From positions 1 through 64,000 of the forward strand of contig NZ_JADDJF010000014.1 of NCBI RefSeq assembly GCF_017811755.1: 64,000 nucleotides of DNA. The letters run 5' to 3'. The DNA comes from Pararhodobacter sp. SW119. Its GTDB lineage: Bacteria > Pseudomonadota > Alphaproteobacteria > Rhodobacterales > Rhodobacteraceae. Shown in pieces: positions 34,124-42,527 of the stretch. Made by a program: the position numbers and the translations under genes. Every line of letters starts with the position of its first letter. Position 1 is the stretch's first letter. The notes beneath the pieces are model-generated. The model did not search any database and was not told the origin of the DNA. It saw only the letters and a list, made by a program, of their open reading frames with translations.

Positions 34124-35548
34124 ATGACCGCTCCGACAACGCTGTATGACAAGATATGGGATGCCCATCTGGTGGAAAACGCCGCCGACGGCACTGCCCT
34201 TCTCTATATCGACCGCCATTTGGTGCACGAGGTGACCAGCCCGCAGGCCTTCGAAGGTCTGCGCCTTGCCGGCCGCACGGTCCGCTGCCCCGAAAAGACC
34301 ATCGCCGTGCCCGATCACAACGTGCCCACCACCGAAGGCCGCGAAAAGGGCATCGAGAACGAGGAATCGCGCATCCAGGTCGACGAACTCGACAAGAACG
34401 CCCGCGACTTCGGCATCCACTACTATCCGGTCAGCGACATTCGCCAGGGGATCGTCCACATCATCGGCCCCGAACAGGGCTGGACCCTGCCGGGCATGAC
34501 CATCGTCTGCGGCGACAGCCACACTGCGACGCACGGCGCCTTCGGCGCGCTGGCCCACGGCATCGGCACTTCCGAGGTCGAGCATGTGCTCGCCACGCAG
34601 ACGCTGATCCAGCGCAAGGCCAAGAACATGAAGGTCGAGATCTCGGGCAAGCTGCCACCCTGGGTCACGGCCAAGGACATCACGCTTTCGGTCATCGGCG
34701 CCACCGGCACCGCCGGCGGCACCGGCCACGTGATCGAATACTGCGGCGAGGCGATCCGCGAGCTTTCGATGGAGGGCCGCATGACCGTCTGCAACATGGC
34801 GATCGAGGGCGGCGCCCGCGCCGGCCTGATCGCGCCCGACGAAAAGACCTTCGCCTACGTCAAGGGCCGCCCGCACGCCCCCAAGGGCGCGGCATGGGAG
34901 GCCGCGATGGCGTGGTGGAAGACGCTGAAATCTGACGACGGCGCGCACTGGGACAAGGTCGTCACCATCCGCGCCGAGGATATCGCGCCGGTCGTCACCT
35001 GGGGCACCTCGCCGGAGGATGTGCTGCCCATCACCGCCGATGTCCCGGACCCCGCCAGCTTTCCCGGCGGCAAGGCGGGCGCGGCGAAGCGCTCGCTCGA
35101 CTACATGGGATTGAAGCCCGGCATGAAACTGACCGACATCGCCATCGACGCGGTCTTCATCGGGTCCTGCACCAATGGCCGGATCGAGGATTTGCGCGCC
35201 GCCGCGGGGGTGCTGCGCGGCCGCCGGCTCGCACCGGGCGTGCGCGGCATGGTCGTCCCCGGCTCGGGCCTCGTACGCGCCCAGGCCGAGGAGGAGGGGC
35301 TGGCTCAGGTCTTCCTCGACGCAGGCTTCGAATGGCGGCTCGCCGGCTGCTCGATGTGCCTCGGCATGAACCCCGACCAGCTCGCACCGGGCGAGCGCTG
35401 CGCCGCCACCTCGAACCGCAACTTCGAGGGACGGATGGGCCGCGGTGGGCGCACCCATCTGATGTCGCCGGTGATGGCCGCCGCAGCCGGCGTGACCGGC
35501 CGGCTGACCGACATCCGCGAGCTGATGACGGCCCCCGCGGACGCCTGA
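34124..35548 (+). CDS. leuC: 3-isopropylmalate dehydratase large subunit (LeuC)
   Basis: LeuC isomerises 2-isopropylmalate to 3-isopropylmalate in leucine synthesis, with LeuD. This 474-residue aconitase-type protein starts [17 protein letters not shown]. The Fe-S cysteines are visible in [11 protein letters not shown] and [12 protein letters not shown]. The catalytic regions [32 protein letters not shown] and [20 protein letters not shown] are intact. leuD lies 1.3 kb downstream, with an exported-protein gene between. Confidence 0.97.
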   Translation: MTAPTTLYDKIWDAHLVENAADGTALLYIDRHLVHEVTSPQAFEGLRLAGRTVRCPEKTIAVPDHNVPTTEGREKGIENEESRIQVDELDKNARDFGIHYYPVSDIRQGIVHIIGPEQGWTLPGMTIVCGDSHTATHGAFGALAHGIGTSEVEHVLATQTLIQRKAKNMKVEISGKLPPWVTAKDITLSVIGATGTAGGTGHVIEYCGEAIRELSMEGRMTVCNMAIEGGARAGLIAPDEKTFAYVKGRPHAPKGAAWEAAMAWWKTLKSDDGAHWDKVVTIRAEDIAPVVTWGTSPEDVLPITADVPDPASFPGGKAGAAKRSLDYMGLKPGMKLTDIAIDAVFIGSCTNGRIEDLRAAAGVLRGRRLAPGVRGMVVPGSGLVRAQAEEEGLAQVFLDAGFEWRLAGCSMCLGMNPDQLAPGERCAATSNRNFEGRMGRGGRTHLMSPVMAAAAGVTGRLTDIRELMTAPADA

Positions 35549-35555
35549 TTGCAAT

Positions 35556-35589
35556 GGCGCCGGGGCAGGAACCCTGCCGCCCCGGCGCC
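35556..35589 (+). terminator. Strong GC hairpin after leuC
   Basis: GGCGCCGGGGC (35556-35566) pairs perfectly with GCCCCGGCGCC (35579-35589), with a 12-nt loop that can add three pairs (AGG/CCT). It starts 8 nt after the leuC stop. No T run follows. It may end leuC transcription before the exported-protein gene. Confidence 0.55.
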
Positions 35590-35862
35590 CCACTTCCATC
35601 TGGTCAGGTGATTCGCCATACCATCGGAAACGGCGCGCGTAGCCCTCAGGAAGACGGCGATTTGCAACTTCTGCCCGGCAGGCGTGATCCCGCCGCCCAG
35701 CCCCTCTACCGACGGTTGAAGAAGCGGCCCGCAAGGCCAATTTATCCCGGCGATCGGCAAGAATATGTTGGCCTGAAGGCCCGATTTCCGTTAACTTTTC
35801 CTTAATCGGTGGCGTCGGCTGTTTCGGCGGCATACCGAGGAACAGTATTGGGAGTATTGAAC

Positions 35863-36615
35863 GTGAAACATACAAGATTGCTTGCCGCTACGGCGGTCGC
35901 TGCGCTGGTCAGCACGAGCGCGATGGCAACCCCCGTATCCCTCGACACAATATTGGGAGATTGGGTGAACGTTACCGGCGATGGCGGCGGAACCGTGATC
36001 AACAACGGTGACCCGCTCAGCACGATCCGCTGGCCCGATCATGACGGAAACCAGTCCGGGTATGATTTCGAAGCGGTTCCCACCCCGCTGGCGGGTATCA
36101 TTCCTCCCGATCGGCCGTGGACCAGTGGCCCCTTCCTGATCGGCACTTTCACCCACCTCAACCAGCCGATTCCGACCGGGTCTGCGATCGCCAGCGTCGA
36201 CCTTCAACTGACGCTGGCCGGCACGGTCGACGGCATGCCGTTCTCGCTGTCGCCCTCTTGGCGCTTCGACCACAACGAGACCCCGAACACGTCACCATGC
36301 GAGCAACCCGCTGGATCGGATCCCGTGTCGACGATCTGTGACGACTTCGTCGACGTCTCGCTCGCTGCCGGGTCCGGGTCGACGACTTTGACCGTTGGGT
36401 TGGACAGGTACACGTTCTCGCTGCTGGGCTTCAGCACCGATGGCGGGACGACGATCAAGAACTTCTTCCAGTCGCCCGAAGGCGGTAATAACCCGGCGGG
36501 GCTGTATGCCCAGTTGTCGGTTGTTCCGATCCCGCTGCCTGCCGCTGCCTGGCTCCTGCTGGGTGGTCTGGGCGCGCTCGGTCTGACGGCGCATCGCCGC
36601 CGCAAGTCGGCCTGA
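35863..36615 (+). CDS. VPLPA-CTERM sorted exported protein, probable choice-of-anchor type
   Basis: From GTG 35863 (GGGAG ribosome site) the protein has a signal peptide MKHTRLLAATAVAALVSTSAMA. A beta-rich domain of about 190 residues contains FRFDHNETPNT-like SWRFDHNETPNTSPCEQP. The C-terminal sorting signal is VPIPLPAAAWLLLGGLGAL followed by the basic tail RRRKSA. The VPLPA-CTERM signal means it is handled by an exosortase-type enzyme and displayed or released at the cell surface; no exosortase is in this window. The domain resembles the 'choice-of-anchor' group, a tentative match. It interrupts the leuC-leuD pair. Confidence 0.8.
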   Translation: MKHTRLLAATAVAALVSTSAMATPVSLDTILGDWVNVTGDGGGTVINNGDPLSTIRWPDHDGNQSGYDFEAVPTPLAGIIPPDRPWTSGPFLIGTFTHLNQPIPTGSAIASVDLQLTLAGTVDGMPFSLSPSWRFDHNETPNTSPCEQPAGSDPVSTICDDFVDVSLAAGSGSTTLTVGLDRYTFSLLGFSTDGGTTIKNFFQSPEGGNNPAGLYAQLSVVPIPLPAAAWLLLGGLGALGLTAHRRRKSA

Positions 36616-36642
36616 TCCGGCTCTGACGTACCGAATGTCGAA

Positions 36643-36662
36643 GGCCCCGCGAAAGCGGGGCC
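36643..36662 (+). terminator. Rho-independent terminator after the VPLPA-CTERM gene
   Basis: GGCCCCGC, tetraloop GAAA, GCGGGGCC, then TTTGCATTT. The stem is perfect over 8 bp, with a stable GNRA loop and a partial T tract, 28 nt after the stop codon. Confidence 0.88.
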
Positions 36663-36732
36663 TTTGCATTTCGCCGCTGCCTTGCACTACGTCAGGCTCT
36701 TGCGTCCCGCCCCCTGCCGGGTTGCGGTGTCT

Positions 36733-36795
36733 GCCATCAGGTGCCATACATCTGCCATACGCTTGCCATACGCTTGCCATACGCTTTCTGGCACC
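36733..36795 (+). repeat. 11-bp phased repeat array, locus C
   Basis: GCCATCAGGT (10 nt) is followed by GCCATACATCT (36743) and three perfect GCCATACGCTT units (36754, 36765, 36776). The array is bracketed by GGTGCCA (36740-36746) and TGGCACC (36789-36795), an inverted repeat. It lies between the terminator and leuD, ending 39 nt before the leuD start. Confidence 0.9.
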
Positions 36796-36833
36796 GGTTT
36801 GGCGCGCCCACTCAGACGACGCAGGGTACCGGA

Positions 36834-37439
36834 ATGGACAAGTTCACACAGCTGACCGGGATCGCGGCACCGATGCCGCTGGTCAATATCGACACCGACA
36901 TGATCATCCCAAAACAGTATCTGAAGACGATCAAGCGCACCGGTCTCGGCATCCATCTCTTCGACGAGATGCGCTACACTCTGGACGGCGCGGAAACCCC
37001 TGACTTCATTCTGAATCAGCCCGCCTATCGCGAGGCGGAGATCCTGATCGCCGGCGACAATTTCGGCTGTGGATCCAGCCGGGAACACGCGCCCTGGGCA
37101 CTGCTGGATTTCGGTATCCGCTGCGTGATCAGCACCTCCTTCGCCGATATCTTCTACAACAACTGTTTCAAGAACGGCATCCTGCCCGTCGTCCTGCCAC
37201 AAGAAGCGGTCGACATCCTGATGGACGACGCCAGCAAGGGCGCCAACGCCCGCATCAGCGTCGACCTCGAGACACAGACCGTCACCTCGTCCGATGGTCA
37301 GGTTTTCGAATTCGAAGTCGACCCCTTCAAGAAACATTGCTTGATGAACGGGCTCGACGATATCGGCCTCACGCTGGAAAAAGTGTCGGCAATTGATGCT
37401 TTCGAGGCGACCGCCCAAACCCGATTCCCCTGGGCATGA
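36834..37439 (+). CDS. leuD: 3-isopropylmalate dehydratase small subunit (LeuD)
   Basis: This 201-residue partner of LeuC carries the swivel-domain blocks [70 protein letters not shown] (seen in order) and the C-terminal [23 protein letters not shown]. The ATG at 36834 is used rather than an upstream frame that reads through the repeat array, because [15 protein letters not shown] is the family N-terminus. Confidence 0.97.
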   Translation: MDKFTQLTGIAAPMPLVNIDTDMIIPKQYLKTIKRTGLGIHLFDEMRYTLDGAETPDFILNQPAYREAEILIAGDNFGCGSSREHAPWALLDFGIRCVISTSFADIFYNNCFKNGILPVVLPQEAVDILMDDASKGANARISVDLETQTVTSSDGQVFEFEVDPFKKHCLMNGLDDIGLTLEKVSAIDAFEATAQTRFPWA

Positions 37440-37582
37440 CCCCGGAAACCGCGGAAAAAGACGGGGTCCTGACCGGTAAACCCCGGAATTTTCGCCAATT
37501 TTGATCCAAAGACCGCAAGAATTTCGCTCGCGCCACCGCCCCCGAATCGCCTAGCTCTTGGGCGACGGAACACCGGTGGAAC

Positions 37583-38533
37583 ATGAGCTTCGAATTCCGC
37601 GCCGCCCATCGCCCCTTCTCGCCCATAACCGCAAAGCCGGTCGTGGGCTCCGTTCTCGTGAAGCCAGGAACGGCCGAACAGAACCCCGAACCGCATGTGT
37701 TCCGCGGTCCAGGCTTGCCCGGGGCGCTCGCCCGCGGGATGGCGATCGCGGGACTGGTCTTGCTTCCGGCGTTGGTGATCCCTGGGATTCCCCCCGAAAC
37801 CGCGCATCTCGTCGTCCTCTTGGCGCTCTTCGCGGCCGCACTGACCGCCTACGAATACGCCTCGCCCTATCCGGGCCTGCTCGAGTTTCGCTTCGGCGCG
37901 CCCTACAACCGTACGCGCTTCCTGCTGATCGGGATTGCAGCCGCACTCCTGGCGCTGCTTCAACGGCATGAGACCGATCCCGGCGCGCTGAGTGGCGTCG
38001 TTGCCACGCTCGCAGCGATTTGCGGTGACCTGCTCGCAGGCGCCCCAAGCCCGGTCGCCCTGCTGGCCCAAGCGCTTCCAGACAGTGTCTCCGATGCGCA
38101 GCGTGATCTGGTCCGCGATGGTGCGGCACTGATCCTGATGTTCAGCATTTGCGTGATCGCGCTCTTCGGTAGCGCGATGCACCTGGGTTGCTGGCCGCAT
38201 GGTGGGCGGCCCTTCAACGTCTGGATCAACCTGCCCACCTTCGAACCCACCGCCGGCCGCGATGTGGTCGCACGCCTGCGCCGGCAATCATCGTTCAGCC
38301 TGATTCTGGGCTGTGCCCTGCCCTTCCTCACCCCGGGCTTGATCTTGGCCTCGACCATCCTCATGCAACCGGTTAGCCTGACCTCGCCGCTGGGCTTTGT
38401 CTGGGGGATCGTGTTGTGGGCTTACGTTTCCAGCGCCTTGATCATGCGCGGCATGGCGATGGCGCGTATCGCGCAGATGATCGAGGAACGCCGCACGCGC
38501 ATCGGCATCGCATTGTCCGACACCGACGCCTGA
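37583..38533 (+). CDS. Multi-pass membrane protein of unknown function
   Basis: This 316-residue protein has a polar N-terminus of about 45 residues and then six or so hydrophobic segments (for example AIAGLVLLPALVIPGIPP, LLIGIAAALLALLQ, LILGCALPFLTPGLILAST). No domain is recognised. It is translationally coupled to the next gene by an overlapping CTGA, so the two products probably act together at the inner membrane. Confidence 0.75.
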   Translation: MSFEFRAAHRPFSPITAKPVVGSVLVKPGTAEQNPEPHVFRGPGLPGALARGMAIAGLVLLPALVIPGIPPETAHLVVLLALFAAALTAYEYASPYPGLLEFRFGAPYNRTRFLLIGIAAALLALLQRHETDPGALSGVVATLAAICGDLLAGAPSPVALLAQALPDSVSDAQRDLVRDGAALILMFSICVIALFGSAMHLGCWPHGGRPFNVWINLPTFEPTAGRDVVARLRRQSSFSLILGCALPFLTPGLILASTILMQPVSLTSPLGFVWGIVLWAYVSSALIMRGMAMARIAQMIEERRTRIGIALSDTDA

Positions 38534-39564
38534 TCCGCATCGCGGCAAGCGTCGTTGCGCTCCTGCTGGCTTCCCCCGGCCTGTCGCATGCGGAGTCATT
38601 GCGACTTGCGGTTCTGAACTCCGGACTGGGGCGGGATGGACCCGGGCTCCTCCTGCGTGACATCCGGCGCGACGCCCCCGATGTTCTTGCCGTCCGCGAC
38701 CTGATCGCAGCGGCAAGACCCGACGTCCTGTTGCTGCTGCGCATCGACTACGATCTGGACGGTGTCGCACTCGGCGCGTTCGCCGAGCGCCTGGCAGAGG
38801 CCGGTCATCCGATGCCCCATCGCTTTGCAATTCGCCCCAACAGCGGCCTCGCCACCGGGTTGGACCTTGATGGCGACGGACGCCTCGGCACGCCCGACGA
38901 CGCGCAGGGCTACGGGCGTTTTGCGGGCGCCGGCGGAATGGCGATCCTGTCCCGGCTTCCGTTCGACGACGCGGGGGTGCGCGATCACTCCGGGTTTCTC
39001 TGGCGCGACCTACCTGGCGCCCTCTTGCCCGAGCATCAGGGAAGGAACTTTCCATCGGAAGAGGTCTTCGCCATTCAGCGCCTTTCATCGACCGGACACT
39101 GGCAAGTGCCCATCGTCACTCCCGCCGGTACACGCCTCTCATTGCTGGCCTGGCACGCCGGCCCACCCGTTTTCGGCGGCCCGCACGCGCGCAACCGCCG
39201 ACGAAACCATGACGAGACCGCCTTCTGGCACCACCTTCTGGACGACGCGCTGCCGATGCCACCCCCGGACCGCCCCTTCGTGGTCATCGGCAATGCGAAC
39301 CTCGACCCCTCAGTGGGCGACGGGATCCACGCCGCCATCCGCAACCTGCTCGCGCATCCGGCGCTGCAGGACCCCGCCCCCACCGGAACGCGCCCCGGCG
39401 CCGACGGGGCGGATCGGACGACCGCCTACTGGCCGCGGGGACCCGGGGCGATGCGGGTCAGCTACATCCTACCGTCGCGCGATCTGCAGGTGCTCGATTC
39501 CGGGACCATCTGGCCTGACGAAGGGCGGCATGCTCTGGTCTGGGTCGACATCGCCCTGCCCTAA
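38530..39564 (+). CDS. Endonuclease/exonuclease/phosphatase-fold exported protein, apparent CTG start
   Basis: This is an EEP-superfamily protein: NSGLGRDGPGLLLRDI, DVLLLLRIDYDLDG (altered acidic motif), FAGAGGMAILSRLPF, VVIGNANLDPSVGDG (the D-N-DxN-like motif reads GNANLD) and an end block ALVWVDI. A clear signal peptide (IRIAASVVALLLASPGLSHA) begins at the overlap with the upstream stop, where the only codon is CTG (38530). No ATG, GTG or TTG lies in frame between it and GTG 38416, deep in the upstream gene. The active-site acids are altered from nuclease consensus, so activity is doubtful. It is convergent with the TspO-like gene. Confidence 0.75.
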   Translation: MIRIAASVVALLLASPGLSHAESLRLAVLNSGLGRDGPGLLLRDIRRDAPDVLAVRDLIAAARPDVLLLLRIDYDLDGVALGAFAERLAEAGHPMPHRFAIRPNSGLATGLDLDGDGRLGTPDDAQGYGRFAGAGGMAILSRLPFDDAGVRDHSGFLWRDLPGALLPEHQGRNFPSEEVFAIQRLSSTGHWQVPIVTPAGTRLSLLAWHAGPPVFGGPHARNRRRNHDETAFWHHLLDDALPMPPPDRPFVVIGNANLDPSVGDGIHAAIRNLLAHPALQDPAPTGTRPGADGADRTTAYWPRGPGAMRVSYILPSRDLQVLDSGTIWPDEGRHALVWVDIALP

Positions 39565-39570
39565 CCGGGA

Positions 39571-40296
39571 TCAGCCACGCCGAAACCGTTGCCGCCACCA
39601 GAGCCCCGCAAGAACCGCAGCGCCGATCACTGCCAGAACGGCGATTTCGGCGTGGCGTTCCATGTTGGCAACCGCGATGCCGACAAATCCCCAGCCGGCC
39701 GCGAAAGCGTAGCCGCCCCCCGGCGCCAGCCACAGGTAGATGGCAACGGCAAAGGCCGCGGCCAGCGGCAGGCAAACCAGCGCCGCCAGCCATCCCGACG
39801 CGAACAATCCATAGCCCGCCAGCACCAACCCGAGTGAGACGAAACTCGCCGCGGTCAGCCAGCCGGCAAAGAGCCCTATTGGCGCCCGCGCGAACCAGAA
39901 GTCCCGCACGGGCGCGCGCGCCAGCGCTAGGATCGAAAGGACCAGCATCGCCCAGATCATCACCGTCGCCAGGATCGGGCTCTGCACAGCCACCCAGAGC
40001 CAGCCCGCCCCCAGCACCAGCGCGCCGATCAGGGGCAGGCGATGCGCGTCCCAATCGGGCGCGTCGGCCCGTTGCAGCAGGCCGAAACCGGCACCGATGA
40101 TCAGCCACAGGTAGATCAGCCCCCAGATGGCAAAGGCGTAGCCCGCGGGCTGTATCGGCGGGCGCGGCTCGCCATAGGGCATCTGATCGGTCCGATAGCC
40201 CTGAAAGTCCGGCGCCAGGTACGAAAACAGTATGAACGCGACTGCCGCGGCCAGCACTAGGATCGCGCGCATGCGGGCGCCGTCTGTGTCGGACAT
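39571..40296 (-). CDS. TspO/MBR-like tryptophan-rich membrane protein
   Basis: This protein of about 241 residues has seven or more hydrophobic segments. PPIQPAGYAFAIWGLIYLWLIIGAG is a variant of the TspO helix-1/loop pattern, followed by many Trp-rich helices. TspO proteins bind porphyrins and sense oxygen or stress; this long variant is common in Rhodobacteraceae and its role is unproven. ATG 40296 follows GAGGAAGATTG and overlaps the upstream dehydrogenase stop (TGATG). Confidence 0.75.
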   Translation of the reverse strand: MSDTDGARMRAILVLAAAVAFILFSYLAPDFQGYRTDQMPYGEPRPPIQPAGYAFAIWGLIYLWLIIGAGFGLLQRADAPDWDAHRLPLIGALVLGAGWLWVAVQSPILATVMIWAMLVLSILALARAPVRDFWFARAPIGLFAGWLTAASFVSLGLVLAGYGLFASGWLAALVCLPLAAAFAVAIYLWLAPGGGYAFAAGWGFVGIAVANMERHAEIAVLAVIGAAVLAGLWWRQRFRRG

Positions 40297-41450
40297 CAAT
40301 CTTCCTCGTTGTCAGGAACCAGACGCAGCAATGGTGCCGAATCGTCGTCCGCAATCAGGTAGATATAGCCGTCTTCAGGGCCGACCGCGACATCGCGGAT
40401 GCGCCATCCCTGCCCGTCCAGCACACGGATCGGCGCGCTCACCTCGTGCCCGTCGACGGCAAAGACCCCAAGATATCGATGGAAGAGGTTGCCGACCAGC
40501 AGATGCCCGCGCCATTCGGGAAACGCCTCGCCCTCGTACCAGGCCATGCCGGAAGGGGGGAAGTGATCGCTCCGCCCCGGGGCCCAGTGAAAGACCGGCG
40601 CGATGAAGCCATCGCCGGGTTCGTGCGGCTGCGCAAAGGGCTCGCCCGTACGGTAGTCGACACCGAAGGCGGCCAGCGGCCAACCGAAGTTGCCGCCGCG
40701 TTCGACCACGTTGATTTCGTCGCCACCGGCCTCGCCATGTTCGGCCACCCAGATCTCGCCCGTCTCGGGGTTGCGCGCCATGGCCTGGATGTTCCGGTGA
40801 CCATAGGACCAGATGGCCTCGGCCACGCCTTCCTGTCCGACCAGAGGATTGTCCGCGGGGATCTCGCCTTCCAGCGTCAGCCGGATGACCGAGCCGTTCT
40901 CGCTGGAGAGATCCTGCGCGATATGCTCGGGTCCGAAATCCTTCTGATTGCGGTCGCCCAGTCCGACAAAGACATGCCCATCGGCAAAGACGATGCGGGA
41001 TCCGTAATGCGCCTGGCTGTCCATGGCGGGGCTGACGACATGAAGCACCTCCAAATCGCTCAAGGCACCGCCGGCGCGGTCCAGCCGCGCGCGTCCCAGA
41101 TGCGTGGTGGTCCGCCCGCCTTCGGTCGCGCCGCTCCAAGTCATGTAGAGCAACTGGGTCTCGGCGAAATCCGGCGCCGGGACGATGTCCAGCAACCCGC
41201 CCTGGCCGCGCGTATCGACCTCGGGCGCGCCCGCGATCTCGACGATCTCGCCGCTCTCGGCCTCGTAGATCATCACCTTCCCGCGCCGGCCGGTCATAAT
41301 CAGGTCACTGCTGCCGGGCAGGATATTCAGCGCCCACGGATTCTCCAGCCCTTCGGCCAGCACCTCCACCGCATATCCGTTCTCGGCCTCGGCCGCGGCC
41401 GAAAAACCCAACGCCAGCGCGCCAATTGCCAGACTCGATACAATGCGCAT
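40296..41450 (-). CDS. PQQ-dependent aldose sugar dehydrogenase (YliI/Asd type)
   Basis: This 384-residue periplasmic beta-propeller has a signal peptide MRIVSSLAIGALALGFSAAAEA. Visible blocks are GLENPWALNILP, AHYGSRIVFADGHVFVGLGDR (catalytic His region) and WSYGHRNIQAMARNPETGEIWVAEHGEAGGDEINVVERGGNFGWP (seen in order). It would oxidise aldoses using PQQ made or imported by the cell. It shares an operon with the TspO-like gene. Confidence 0.9.
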   Translation of the reverse strand: MRIVSSLAIGALALGFSAAAEAENGYAVEVLAEGLENPWALNILPGSSDLIMTGRRGKVMIYEAESGEIVEIAGAPEVDTRGQGGLLDIVPAPDFAETQLLYMTWSGATEGGRTTTHLGRARLDRAGGALSDLEVLHVVSPAMDSQAHYGSRIVFADGHVFVGLGDRNQKDFGPEHIAQDLSSENGSVIRLTLEGEIPADNPLVGQEGVAEAIWSYGHRNIQAMARNPETGEIWVAEHGEAGGDEINVVERGGNFGWPLAAFGVDYRTGEPFAQPHEPGDGFIAPVFHWAPGRSDHFPPSGMAWYEGEAFPEWRGHLLVGNLFHRYLGVFAVDGHEVSAPIRVLDGQGWRIRDVAVGPEDGYIYLIADDDSAPLLRLVPDNEED

Positions 41451-41532
41451 TCCAATCCTCCTCGATGACTGTCTCCAGGATCAATTTGGGGCGGAAGGCT
41501 TCCGAATTCAAATCGCGTCGGCGTAACAACGA

Positions 41533-41565
41533 AAGCGGCCTTCCGGGTTTGCCGGAAGGCCGCTT
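41533..41565 (-). terminator. Rho-independent terminator of the LuxR gene
   Basis: A 14-bp perfect stem (AAGCGGCCTTCCGG / CCGGAAGGCCGCTT) has a 5-nt loop. On the minus strand it is followed by TCGTTGTT, fitting termination of the luxR-type gene before the dehydrogenase promoter. Confidence 0.88.
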
Positions 41566-41662
41566 CTCAATGTCGAACTGGAACACGCCTCTCAATGGGT
41601 CCAGTTAGCTTGCGGGAACGTGAACGAACAACTGTCAGATTTCACAGGTGCAAAGCCAAAGT

Positions 41663-42400
41663 TCATACACCCAGAAGCTGTAACTGCACCGCCTTGACGA
41701 TGGCTTCGGTGCGATTGCGCGCCTCCAACTTGCGCCGCGCGTTCTCGAAATGAAAGCGCACCGTCCGGACCGAGATCGCGGCCGCCTGCGCGATCTCGTC
41801 ATCGCTCTGACCCCGGCGCGCCGCGGTCAGGACCTCGCGCTCGCGCAGCGACAGCCGCGGCAGCGCGACGTCGCCTTCGGTGGCGTGCAGCGCGCGCATC
41901 CTGTCGTGCGCGTGCCAGACCAGGAACTGCAGCACGACGCGCGCGCGCGGATCCGGGTCTGGACCCGGCCCGCAGACACATCCGATGCCGCGATAGCCCT
42001 GCGCGCCGTAGATCGGTATCGCCAGGCCGTTGGACCGCCCGATCCGCGCAGCCGCGTCCAGCAGGGTCACCTCCTCGGCGGACGGAACGAAACCCGCATA
42101 CCCCGCGCGTATCTCGGACAGCGACATCGGAACCGAATTGAGTTGCACCGCCCGCTGGACCGGATCGTGCGGCCCCATTTGCCCGGCGATGTACATCTCG
42201 GTCCATTCCGTCGGCCAGTTGCTGACGGTAAAGGCGCCGGGATAGGGGTCGTCGGGGGGCGGGCACGCCCCGATCGCGTAGGTGTTCATCTCGAACGGAC
42301 GCATCGCCCGCAAGAGCGCATCACCGACCGCCCGGCAACTGCGAAGCCCCCCGATCTCGAGGGGAAAGCCAAACAGATCCGGTGTCAGCCTCTGATTCAA
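41663..42400 (-). CDS. LuxR-family regulator with autoinducer-binding domain (LuxR solo)
   Basis: The protein has an N-terminal autoinducer-binding-type domain (NTYAIGACPPPDDPYPG, NWPTEWTEMYIAGQMGPHDPVQRAV, then GLAIPIYGAQGYRGIGCVCG) and a C-terminal GerE helix-turn-helix (LSLREREVLTAARRGQSDDEIAQAAAISVRTVRFHFENARRKL). No luxI-type synthase is in the window. I chose TTG 42400 (NQRLTPDLFGFPLEIGG), giving 245 residues, the usual LuxR size; the frame continues upstream to 42508 with unlikely Arg-rich sequence. Confidence 0.82.
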   Translation of the reverse strand: MNQRLTPDLFGFPLEIGGLRSCRAVGDALLRAMRPFEMNTYAIGACPPPDDPYPGAFTVSNWPTEWTEMYIAGQMGPHDPVQRAVQLNSVPMSLSEIRAGYAGFVPSAEEVTLLDAAARIGRSNGLAIPIYGAQGYRGIGCVCGPGPDPDPRARVVLQFLVWHAHDRMRALHATEGDVALPRLSLREREVLTAARRGQSDDEIAQAAAISVRTVRFHFENARRKLEARNRTEAIVKAVQLQLLGV

Positions 42401-42527
42401 TCGCTTGACCTGTGCCGCCCGCGTGCAGTGTACTCCGATCTCGGCATACCGGGAACGGGGATTTATCTGCCGGCGGGTTAGGCGCGAAAACGGGCGCCGG
42501 AACGGCAAAAACAGGGCGAGGACGGAA

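Noticed and set aside
38416-38529. N-terminal extension of the EEP protein from GTG 38416
   Set aside because: It would bury the signal peptide behind 38 Arg/His-rich residues that are a shadow of the upstream gene.
42401-42508. N-terminal extension of the LuxR protein to 42508
   Set aside because: The extra 36 residues are Arg-rich without homology, and the protein would exceed the family length.
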